A DNA stretch of 5,283 nt from S5-A14a sp022766365. GTDB taxonomy: Bacteria > Bacillota > Clostridia > Peptostreptococcales > Anaerovoracaceae. The DNA lies in NCBI GenBank assembly GCA_050313295.1, contig JBNPLD010000035.1. One strand, given 5' to 3'. The translations under genes and the position numbers were made by a program. Below are positions 1 through 5,283 of this stretch, piece after piece; the first letter of the stretch is position 1; each line of letters starts with the position of its first letter. The notes beneath the pieces were generated by a model that saw only the letters and a program-made list of their open reading frames with translations, ran no database searches and was not told where the DNA came from.

Positions 1-1
1 T

Positions 2-40
2 CATCGGGATAAAGGTATCTGTAAAATCGTAGCACGATAA
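2..40 (+). CDS. Possible C-terminal tail of an upstream rightward gene (partial)
   Basis: An open frame enters from the left edge and reads HRDKGICKIVAR before a TAA at 38-40. Its only support is position: the stop lies 11 nt before a hairpin terminator (52-77) that carries a T-run suited to rightward transcription. The other two rightward frames also stop early, at 10-12 and 30-32, so the frame choice is uncertain. Twelve residues are too few to recognise a family. It could equally be non-coding spacer. Confidence 0.2.
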   Translation, partial: HRDKGICKIVAR

Positions 41-51
41 AAATGAAAGAG

Positions 52-77
52 AAAACCGAGCAAATTTGCTCGGTTTT
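52..77. terminator. Perfect palindromic terminator, probably bidirectional
   Basis: This is a 26-nt perfect inverted repeat with left arm AAAACCGAGCAAA and right arm TTTGCTCGGTTTT. Rightward it ends in TTTTTAGCTTTTCTT, a usable U-tract. Leftward the stem itself ends in TTTT, followed by CTCTTTC. It lies 28 nt beyond the stop of the leftward DUF917 gene and would end the permease-DUF917 transcript. It could also end a rightward gene coming from outside the window. The left arm is nearly identical to that of the terminator at 4388-4415. Confidence 0.85.
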
Positions 78-105
78 TAGCTTTTCTTGTGAGGAGGAAT
101 AGGTG

Positions 106-1191
106 CTATTTAAATGGTTCATAATCTATGTCAAATCCAAAATGTTTGGGACCGAAACAGGCTAATCCCTTTTCGGTTTTCCAAATATCCGGAGCAGGAA
201 GAGCGAATACGGTCATAATTTTCCCGATACCGAAGTTTGGTGTTGTAATCGGTTCGCCGTCTTCTCCAATCATACAAATAAGGTCAGGGACGGTAACATC
301 GACTGTATTATTTTTATATGAAATTATATTTTCATTTTTAAACCATATTTTATATTTATCACCTGAATAATCTTCCATTCCGATTAGATGTATTTCACCA
401 AAATTGAATCCATCACGAGTTTCCCATGGAAAATCGACGACTTTACCCTTGAACAAGATTTTACCTTTTTTTGCGTCTACAATTGATCTTGATACGTCTT
501 TATTACTTTCCTTAGATTTTCTGAGCAAAACACCTATTTCCTGCGCATAAGATATCATATCCGGTATAAGGGCTTCTTTTATAACTTTCCCTTTATTGAC
601 ATGATCTGCAACTCCGACTATATTATCGCTCGCAACCGCGATTGATCTAACGATATCTTCAGCTCGAAAATCATTTTGTACAGATGAAATAAATATTTTA
701 TCCCCATATTTAGATGCCACCCCAAGGGGATATATTGGAACATCTTTTACATAATATGATGAATGTTGAAGCTCGGGAACTGAGCGACCGGCAGGATCGG
801 CATCAATTAGAGGTAAATTTAACTCTAAAGCTGCATATAAAGCTTCCGCTGTATTACCGCCTCCCAGTTCTGTTGAACCAACTGCATATATCTTTTTGCC
901 TAATGCTGCCTCACACGCTTCAATTGCCATTACCGGTGGTGTTTTTTTTGAGACTTTCAATTTGCTGAATTTCGGATTTCCTTCAGCTGATGGTGCACCG
1001 CATCCGTATGGTGTAGCTATGTATTCTTCATCGGGTATTTCATTCAATTTTATCAACTTTAATTTCTTCCCCGAATTTAGAAAAGGATTAATTAATTCCA
1101 GGCCGCTTGCTAAAGGTCCGCCACCGCCGGTACCTAATACTGCACAGCCATAAAGCACATCTATCATGTCCTGTCCATTTAACTCTCTCAT
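106..1191 (-). CDS. DUF917 family protein (S-methyl thiohydantoin desulfurase-like)
   Basis: This 361-residue protein has the usual full length and pattern of the DUF917 family. Visible landmarks are the N-terminal glycine-rich GTGGGG (residues 20-25), GCGAPS (63-68), ELGGGNT (108-114), the acidic DADPAGRSVPE segment (130-140), and the C-terminal stretch from LPAPDIW (331-337) to GPKHFGFDIDYEPF (347-360). There is no signal peptide or membrane segment, so it should be cytoplasmic. The family comprises an N-terminal and a C-terminal domain. One characterised member is a metal-dependent S-methyl thiohydantoin desulfurase, and relatives often neighbour hydantoinases. Whether this protein shares that reaction cannot be told from sequence alone. 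The ATG at 1191 is supported by AAGGAGGA about 4 nt upstream. It lies 53 nt downstream of the CodB-like permease gene on the same strand, with no clear terminator between, so the two are probably co-transcribed. This suggests it acts on the imported heterocycle. The family call is firm and the reaction is inference. Confidence 0.9.
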   Translation of the reverse strand: MRELNGQDMIDVLYGCAVLGTGGGGPLASGLELINPFLNSGKKLKLIKLNEIPDEEYIATPYGCGAPSAEGNPKFSKLKVSKKTPPVMAIEACEAALGKKIYAVGSTELGGGNTAEALYAALELNLPLIDADPAGRSVPELQHSSYYVKDVPIYPLGVASKYGDKIFISSVQNDFRAEDIVRSIAVASDNIVGVADHVNKGKVIKEALIPDMISYAQEIGVLLRKSKESNKDVSRSIVDAKKGKILFKGKVVDFPWETRDGFNFGEIHLIGMEDYSGDKYKIWFKNENIISYKNNTVDVTVPDLICMIGEDGEPITTPNFGIGKIMTVFALPAPDIWKTEKGLACFGPKHFGFDIDYEPFK

Positions 1192-1244
1192 GATTCCTCC
1201 TTTTTATGCGTAAATTATGATAATACTATAAAACTATAATAGAT

Positions 1245-2528
1245 CTAAACAGGTTTATTTGTTTCATTTATCTTCTCTATAGCGATACGTGTAGGAGATG
1301 GAATGAATCTCTCAAATATAAGATAGGCAATTGCGCCGATTATAATTCCTGCGAATTCCACTCCAATTAAATATGCTAAAGCTGCTCCGGCCAACCAAGC
1401 GATAACACCGGCCCAGTTGACTCCTTCTTTTGGCGTAAATAGCTCTTTTCGCCCTTTTCCAATAATCCAATAATCAGCAGAAATTACGCCGCCAACCGGG
1501 CATACAACATATGATAATAGACTGAGAACCTCCTCTATATGGTTCAAAATTCCTATATCACAAAGGATAATACCTACAATTCCTGCAAATAAAGTTGCCT
1601 CACGTCTTCTATTATCTTTAAGCTTTAAAGCCATTACAATATTTAAACCTGCACTATATGCATTTGTTGAATTTGTTGTCCAGGTAGATATAACCAGAGA
1701 TATTATTCCAAGAAGCGGCAAACCAACCGTTATTAAAACCATGCCGACATCATATTGATCAGATATCTTAGTTAATAAAATTCCCAAGACCAACGTTATA
1801 ACACCCATTGGAAATACTCCATAGAAGACAGATTTTATGGTATCTTTTCTGCTTTTTTGGAAACGTGTATAGTCTGCTGCTGTTATAGTTCCAACGGCGG
1901 TAAAATTAAATGATAAAGCTATTCCTTGAATGAAACTCATTGTATGTTTTGATTGTGATAACAGTCCGTCAGTTCCATAAGTTTTAATTGCGAGGTAGGT
2001 CCCATAGAACATAATTATCATTAACAGAGGTATAGAAATTTTATCAAGCAGTTCAAGTGCATGAACTCCATAAACTGCTGTTAAGAGCATTATGAAGCCC
2101 CAGATTGTGCTGGAAATTAACACAGGTATTTTGAACCCGGTCATAGATTCCACAGCGTTACTAAATGCCTCGCCACATACCCTGTTTTGAATTCCGAACC
2201 ATCCGATCATATTTATTGCAAATATAATGCTGACTATAAATCTTGCACCCTGCTTGCCAAATCCCACTTCACATTGACTACATGATGCAATACCTAGGTC
2301 ACAGCCTTGCATACCGGTTATAATCATTCCGACTACAACCAGTAAATACCCAATCGATCCGGATATTATAGCAGGCCAAAGTGCCATTTCTTCAGCCAGA
2401 AGAGCTCCTAATAAGAATGCCGGTACGCAAACGCATATCCCAGCTTGCACGAAAGCCAGGGATACCCAGTCTTTTCGTTCTTCTTGTGTTAATGGCTTTA
2501 ATGCCATTACTTCTCCGTTATTCTCCAT
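1245..2528 (-). CDS. NCS1 family cytosine permease-like transporter (CodB-like)
   Basis: This 427-residue, very hydrophobic protein has about 12 membrane segments and is close in length to E. coli CodB (about 419). NCS1/CodB landmarks are IGWFGIQ (108-114, helix 3), GTITAADYTRF (213-223), STWTTN (281-286) and CPVGGVISADYWI (343-355). It should sit in the cytoplasmic membrane and import a nucleobase or related heterocycle with Na+ or H+. By alignment from memory with CodB and the hydantoin transporter Mhp1, W110, F209 and N286 fall at ligand-contacting positions. Q114 matches a glutamine present in Mhp1 and purine/allantoin members but absent from E. coli CodB, so cytosine may not be the substrate. 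The ATG at 2528 has AAAGGAA about 7 nt upstream. An internal ATG at 2507 (MALKPLTQEE) also has a good site (GGAG, 5 nt away) and could be the true or a second start. It is probably first in an operon with the DUF917 gene and is transcribed divergently from the PucR-type regulator, its likely controller. Confidence 0.92.
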   Translation of the reverse strand: MENNGEVMALKPLTQEERKDWVSLAFVQAGICVCVPAFLLGALLAEEMALWPAIISGSIGYLLVVVGMIITGMQGCDLGIASCSQCEVGFGKQGARFIVSIIFAINMIGWFGIQNRVCGEAFSNAVESMTGFKIPVLISSTIWGFIMLLTAVYGVHALELLDKISIPLLMIIMFYGTYLAIKTYGTDGLLSQSKHTMSFIQGIALSFNFTAVGTITAADYTRFQKSRKDTIKSVFYGVFPMGVITLVLGILLTKISDQYDVGMVLITVGLPLLGIISLVISTWTTNSTNAYSAGLNIVMALKLKDNRRREATLFAGIVGIILCDIGILNHIEEVLSLLSYVVCPVGGVISADYWIIGKGRKELFTPKEGVNWAGVIAWLAGAALAYLIGVEFAGIIIGAIAYLIFERFIPSPTRIAIEKINETNKPV

Positions 2529-2585
2529 GTTGATTTCCTTTCTGTTTAATTTTGATTTTAATCATAACACTTTTCAACAAAATAT

Positions 2586-2615
2586 ACTTTAGGCATTTAA
2601 CACAATATTGTTCAA
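2586..2615 (-). promoter_or_regulatory. Candidate promoter of the permease-DUF917 operon
   Basis: On the minus strand, TTGAAC (2615-2610) lies 18 nt before TAAAGT (2591-2586), each matching 4 of 6 consensus bases. It would leave a leader of about 50 nt before the permease ATG. The match is only moderate, as expected for an activator-dependent promoter. TATATT (2586-2581) and TATGAT (2566-2561) are alternative -10 boxes, but neither has a good -35. Confidence 0.3.
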
Positions 2616-2625
2616 AATCATTGTG
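2601..2625. promoter_or_regulatory. Inverted repeat, candidate operator between divergent genes
   Basis: CACAAT (2601-2606) and ATTGTG (2620-2625) form an inverted pair separated by 13 nt. The left half also starts a 10-nt perfect palindrome, ACAATATTGT (2602-2611). The element overlaps the -35 side of the candidate permease promoter and lies about 40 nt upstream of the regulator's -10. That position suits a site bound by the divergently encoded PucR-type protein. AT-rich sequence makes such short repeats easy to find by chance. Confidence 0.3.
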
Positions 2626-2643
2626 CGAGAGACCAAAAGGTAG

Positions 2644-2671
2644 TTGTTTTAAAAAGAATCTTTGATATAAT
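2644..2671 (+). promoter_or_regulatory. Extended -10 promoter of the PucR-type regulator gene
   Basis: A perfect TATAAT (2666-2671) is preceded by TGA, giving the extended -10 form TGATATAAT. A weak -35 (TTGTTT, 2644-2649) lies 16 nt upstream. Transcription should begin near 2678, leaving a leader of about 60 nt before the ATG at 2737. That spacing argues against translation from the TTG at 2692, which would leave only about 14 nt and no binding site. Confidence 0.65.
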
Positions 2672-2720
2672 TACAATAAACAGTTGAGAAATTGATTCAT
2701 AATAAGCGAACTCATCAACG

Positions 2721-2727
2721 AGAGAGG
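2721..2727 (+). promoter_or_regulatory. Ribosome binding site setting the regulator start at 2737
   Basis: AGAGAGG ends 9 nt before the ATG at 2737. The upstream in-frame TTG at 2692 has no comparable site. The protein from 2737 (MSISVRDCLALPSL) begins exactly as PucR-domain proteins usually do, so this site decides the start. Confidence 0.6.
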
Positions 2728-2736
2728 TATAAACAA

Positions 2737-4299
2737 ATGAGTATAAGCGTGAGAGATTGTCTGGCTTTGCCGTCATTGAGCTTTGCAAAAGTAGTTGCGG
2801 GTCATAAGGGATTGGATAAAATAGTAAGTTCCGTTTCAGTTAGTGAATTTTTTGATAGTTCAGAAGGACATTATGATGTGGAAGTATTCACGCCAAATGA
2901 GTTGTTAATTTCTGCCTTCTATAGCATTAGAGACGATATAGGCAAACAATGTTCTGCGATACAAGAACTGTACAGAACAGGAGCCGTTGCACTTGTACTT
3001 TTTTACGTAGGAGAAATTCTTGAAAAAGTTGATGATAAAATTATAAATCTAGCCGATGAACTTCAGTTTCCCATAATTGTTATAAACAATACAAATAGAA
3101 ACATTAAATACAGTGATATTATCTCTGAAGTTGTAAATAAGTTAAATGATGATCGAAAAAATGCGTCCGTATTTTTAGATGAAATGGAAATCAGAGCAAA
3201 GCAGATGCCATCGGAACTGTGTACAATGGAAAATTTGCTGCAAATGTTGGCGGACCACTATAAATGCAGTGTTTTTTTAACAAGTCCCGATAAAATATAT
3301 TTTGAGGCTTTCTATAATGTGTCGCATGTTATTAAGGATCCTGATATACTTTATGAATCACTATCTGATAATTCAACGGATTTTGAGGAGGGAACAATTA
3401 ATTGTGATGGTATAGAATATAATATTTACCGCATGGACTTTTCTTATACACTGAATACTCCTATGAGTTTGTATGTATCATGTAGCAAGCTGAAATTATC
3501 CCGGGAAGATTTACAAAATATGTGTATATGCACGAGATTTTTCAAAACTGTTTGGAATTACAGTCTAGACTTTACAATCCCTGAGACCGTTTTATATCTG
3601 ATTCTGAAGTCCGATGTGAATGTTGCAAATAAATATATTAAATACTCGAATATACATTTTCATAACCTGACTCGTCTATTAATACTGGAATCTGAGAATA
3701 AGATGCCGGAAGAATTATTGTCTATGACAGGCAAATTATTCAGAAAATCCGGTGACTATTTTTTAGGATGCACAATTGATGGATCGTGTATTGTTTTAAC
3801 AACTACAAAGTCAATACGCCCGGGAAAAATATTTCAGGAATTGAGAAAGGAATTAGTCGAAGATTATTCTTTTTCGATGTTTTGTTGTGAAATAAAAAAT
3901 GGGGCTTTTGAAATAAAGACAATCTACTCACGCTATAGGAAAACCATTAACATTATGCAGAAAATATATCTTGAGAAGCGAATATGGCAGATAAGTGAAC
4001 TCAATCTGGCACAGGAAATAATTGATATATCCAAAGGAAGTTCATATAAATTAAAATATTTGGAGGATATAATCAATTTGATTGAAAGTGAAGGGATAGA
4101 CCTTATGGAGACTCTGGCAGTGTATCTGATAGACTTCGATGCTCAATTGTCATCAGCTTCGGATAAACTATATATTCATAGAAATACAGTTTCTTATAGG
4201 CTGAATAGGATTAAAAGTATTACAGGAATCAATTTTTCCAGAATGCCTGCATACTTTGATTTTTATTTAGCCGCTTCTCTATGGAGATTCAGACAGTAA
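2737..4299 (+). CDS. PucR family transcriptional regulator
   Basis: From the ATG at 2737 the protein is 520 residues. A longer frame opens at a TTG at 2692, but those 15 extra residues are basic and unlike the family. Residues about 3-125 form a PucR N-terminal (purine catabolism regulator-like) domain: SVRDCLALPSL, then VVAGHKGLDKIVSSVSVSE, ELLISAF, and a VALVLF/ADELQFPIIVI ending. The middle, about 150-440, is poorly conserved, as is usual for the GGDEF-like linker region of this family. Residues about 453-515 are a PucR C-terminal helix-turn-helix, with DLMETLAVYL and the recognition segment YIHRNTVSYRLNRIKSITG. There is no signal peptide or membrane helix, so it is cytoplasmic and DNA-binding. 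Characterised relatives (B. subtilis PucR, CdaR) sense metabolites and activate catabolic genes. Its divergent placement from the permease-DUF917 pair suggests that it controls that operon and perhaps itself. The ligand is unknown. It is followed 88 nt later by a terminator. Confidence 0.93.
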   Translation: MSISVRDCLALPSLSFAKVVAGHKGLDKIVSSVSVSEFFDSSEGHYDVEVFTPNELLISAFYSIRDDIGKQCSAIQELYRTGAVALVLFYVGEILEKVDDKIINLADELQFPIIVINNTNRNIKYSDIISEVVNKLNDDRKNASVFLDEMEIRAKQMPSELCTMENLLQMLADHYKCSVFLTSPDKIYFEAFYNVSHVIKDPDILYESLSDNSTDFEEGTINCDGIEYNIYRMDFSYTLNTPMSLYVSCSKLKLSREDLQNMCICTRFFKTVWNYSLDFTIPETVLYLILKSDVNVANKYIKYSNIHFHNLTRLLILESENKMPEELLSMTGKLFRKSGDYFLGCTIDGSCIVLTTTKSIRPGKIFQELRKELVEDYSFSMFCCEIKNGAFEIKTIYSRYRKTINIMQKIYLEKRIWQISELNLAQEIIDISKGSSYKLKYLEDIINLIESEGIDLMETLAVYLIDFDAQLSSASDKLYIHRNTVSYRLNRIKSITGINFSRMPAYFDFYLAASLWRFRQ

Positions 4300-4387
4300 A
4301 TAACGAACAGATCTAGGGAGATTTCTGTTGCAAAAGCCGGAAACAAATACGCTACTTGTATTGATGTAACAAATAAATATCAAAGAT

Positions 4388-4415
4388 AAAAACCGAGCAA
4401 ATTTGTCCGGTTTTT
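4388..4415 (+). terminator. Terminator of the PucR-type regulator gene
   Basis: A near-perfect inverted repeat has left arm AAAAACCGAGCAAA and right arm TTTGTCCGGTTTTT, with one A-C mismatch and one G-T pair in the middle. The stem runs into TTTTTGTTTTTTTA, a strong U-tract for rightward transcription. It lies 88 nt after the regulator's stop. The left arm copies that of the terminator at 52-77, and the right arm has drifted (GTCCGG instead of GCTCGG). Leftward it could act as a backup for the exporter transcript. Confidence 0.85.
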
Positions 4416-4439
4416 GTTTTTTTATTTTCAGTAAAGAAA

Positions 4440-4469
4440 AAGGCTGTAAGCAAATTTGCTTACAGCCTT
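4440..4469 (-). terminator. Terminator of the LysE-type exporter gene
   Basis: This is a 30-nt perfect inverted repeat with left arm AAGGCTGTAAGCAAA and right arm TTTGCTTACAGCCTT. Read leftward it ends in CCTTTTTCTTTAC, a good U-tract. It lies about 112 nt beyond the exporter stop codon and faces the regulator's terminator 24 nt away. Its central GCAAATTTGC is shared with the other two terminators, while the outer stem is different. Confidence 0.85.
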
Positions 4470-4581
4470 AAATATCAGCACTTAAAGACTTATCTATCGG
4501 TTTTCGTCTAATCCCTAATTTAGGCGGTTTTTTCAGTTCTTATTTGTGATGTCGGCCGCTTTCCGAGATACATTGCTTCAT
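4470..4581. other. Non-coding spacer downstream of the exporter gene
   Basis: No convincing gene or RNA is visible here. A very short inverted repeat (CCTA-ATT-TAGG) near 4516-4526 is followed by CGGTTTTTTC. It resembles a decayed rightward terminator, but a four-pair stem is too weak to call. Because the exporter transcript must cross this stretch to reach the hairpin at 4440-4469, it is most likely its 3' untranslated region. Confidence 0.4.
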
Positions 4582-5190
4582 TTAAATAACCATCTGAACA
4601 AATGTCCAAAGAAGCTTAAGTCCATAGAAAATTATTACGCTACCACAAATTATATTAATCCATCTGAGAACTCTGGGACTGATAATTTTCTTTGCAAAAG
4701 AAACTACTGTAGACAACCCCATGAACCAGATGAATGAAGCACACATTACACCGATGATAAACATGGTACTTTGGTCTGATGGAAGGGATGCTCTAAATGC
4801 ACCGAGCATCATGGATCCGTCAATCAAGGCTTGGGGATTGAACCATGTTACCACGCATGCTGTTGTGATGACCTTTACGATCGGAATATTTACATCAACA
4901 CCCTCAGGAGCAGCACCCTCATCTCGTAAAAGAGTAATTCCTATCCACAAAACAATCAGACTGCCGATGAGTAGAATCATTTTTTTCAGAAACTCATTCG
5001 TTTCCATAATCGCTCCGACTCCGAAGAAACATGCCATTGCCAGTGTTATGTCGAAGAATATGACAATGAGTGCTGTCAAATAAACTCTACTGCGCTTCTG
5101 TACCATAGCGGAATTTATAACGAATAGATTTTGAAGACCTATAGGTGCTACGTATGCCAGTCCCATTGTGAATCCTTGTAGAAAATACAT
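4582..5190 (-). CDS. LysE/ArgO family amino-acid exporter
   Basis: This 202-residue hydrophobic protein is of normal LysE-family length, with about six membrane segments. Family landmarks are the N-terminal GLAYVAPIGLQNLFVIN (residues 10-26), an aspartate in the second helix (FFDITLA, 45-51), and WFNPQALIDG (116-125), which aligns with WLNPHVYLD of E. coli ArgO. A charged cytoplasmic loop (RDEGAAPEGVD, 89-99) separates the two halves. It should export amino acids, possibly basic ones such as lysine or arginine, across the cytoplasmic membrane; specificity within the family is not readable from sequence. The ATG at 5190 is set by AAGGAGGAG (5204-5196) 5 nt upstream. It has its own promoter and terminator. 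No LysG/ArgP-type regulator is visible in the window, and no link to the convergent regulator gene is evident. Family assignment is firm. Confidence 0.9.
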   Translation of the reverse strand: MYFLQGFTMGLAYVAPIGLQNLFVINSAMVQKRSRVYLTALIVIFFDITLAMACFFGVGAIMETNEFLKKMILLIGSLIVLWIGITLLRDEGAAPEGVDVNIPIVKVITTACVVTWFNPQALIDGSMMLGAFRASLPSDQSTMFIIGVMCASFIWFMGLSTVVSFAKKIISPRVLRWINIICGSVIIFYGLKLLWTFVQMVI

Positions 5191-5223
5191 ATTAGCTCCT
5201 CCTTTTTTTATATCTTTATGATT

Positions 5224-5252
5224 AGTGTATACAAAAGAAAAGACGGGGTCAA
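5224..5252 (-). promoter_or_regulatory. Promoter of the LysE-type exporter gene
   Basis: On the minus strand, TTGACC (5252-5247) and TACACT (5229-5224) are separated by exactly 17 nt. That gives a 4/6 -35 with the full TTGAC start region and a 4/6 -10. Transcription would begin near 5217, leaving a leader of about 26 nt that holds the strong AAGGAGGAG site. The leader is too short for a riboswitch. Confidence 0.65.
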
Positions 5253-5283
5253 TAATTTTTTAGGGTTTTAATAATATAACTTT

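Noticed and set aside
128..1153. Rightward open frames at 128-370, 714-968 and 896-1153
   Set aside because: They lie opposite the well-supported DUF917 gene, have no family resemblance or good ribosome binding sites, and are antisense shadows.
2553..2564. Inverted repeat TGATT-TT-AATCA as an operator
   Set aside because: A five-pair repeat in very AT-rich sequence is expected by chance, and it lies in the likely transcribed leader rather than at a promoter.
2627..2640. TTGGT on the minus strand (within CCTTTTGGTCTC) as a B. subtilis-type PucR box
   Set aside because: The known box, as I recall it, is WWWCNTTGGTTAA. Only TTGGT matches here; the upstream C and downstream TAA do not.
2529..2660. 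A purine or other riboswitch in the leader of the permease operon
   Set aside because: The leader is AT-rich, with no multi-stem architecture and no recognisable conserved riboswitch core.
4346..4362. Hairpin AATAC-N7-GTATT after the regulator gene
   Set aside because: It is five weak pairs with no U-tract, and the strong terminator at 4388-4415 explains the end of the transcript.
52..4469. The repeated palindromes as a CRISPR array or insertion-sequence ends
   Set aside because: There are only three copies with irregular spacing of kilobases or tens of bases, no spacers, no transposase and no target duplications visible. Each copy has a position and T-run that fit a terminator.
4546..5083. 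Rightward open frames at 4546-4737 and 4721-5083
   Set aside because: They are antisense to the LysE-type exporter, which has clear family motifs, a strong binding site and its own promoter.

Overview
The window is AT-rich, with strong purine-rich ribosome binding sites (AAGGAGGA-type) and compact hairpin terminators followed by T-runs. This suggests a low-GC Gram-positive bacterium, probably a clostridial Firmicute. That is inference from composition and protein style; no marker gene fixes the taxon.

Layout. Positions 1-51 may hold the last codons of a rightward gene that begins outside the window. A perfect palindrome at 52-77 acts as a terminator, probably in both directions. Two leftward genes follow, read from high to low coordinates: an NCS1-family, CodB-like nucleobase permease (2528-1245), then a DUF917-family protein (1191-106). 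They are 53 nt apart and probably form one operon. Divergent from them, across an intergenic region of about 208 nt, is a rightward PucR-family transcriptional regulator (best start 2737, stop 4299). Between 4300 and 4581 lie back-to-back terminators for the converging transcripts. A leftward LysE/ArgO-type amino-acid exporter (5190-4582) completes the window, with a good sigma-A-type promoter just upstream (5224-5252).

How the genes fit together. A regulator with a PucR sensory domain and a PucR-type helix-turn-helix faces a permease of the cytosine/purine/hydantoin/allantoin class. The permease is followed by a DUF917 protein, a family that includes S-methyl thiohydantoin desulfurase and often sits beside hydantoinases. 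The simplest reading is a small regulated unit for uptake and first-step processing of a nitrogen heterocycle (hydantoin-like, purine- or pyrimidine-derived). No cyclic amidohydrolase, deaminase or hydantoinase lies in the window, so the substrate cannot be named. The exporter appears to be an independent transcription unit.

The main unexplained structure is a set of three palindromes (52-77, 4388-4415, 4440-4469). All are built on the same core, GCAAATTTG plus C or T, and two of them bracket the permease/DUF917/regulator unit almost exactly.
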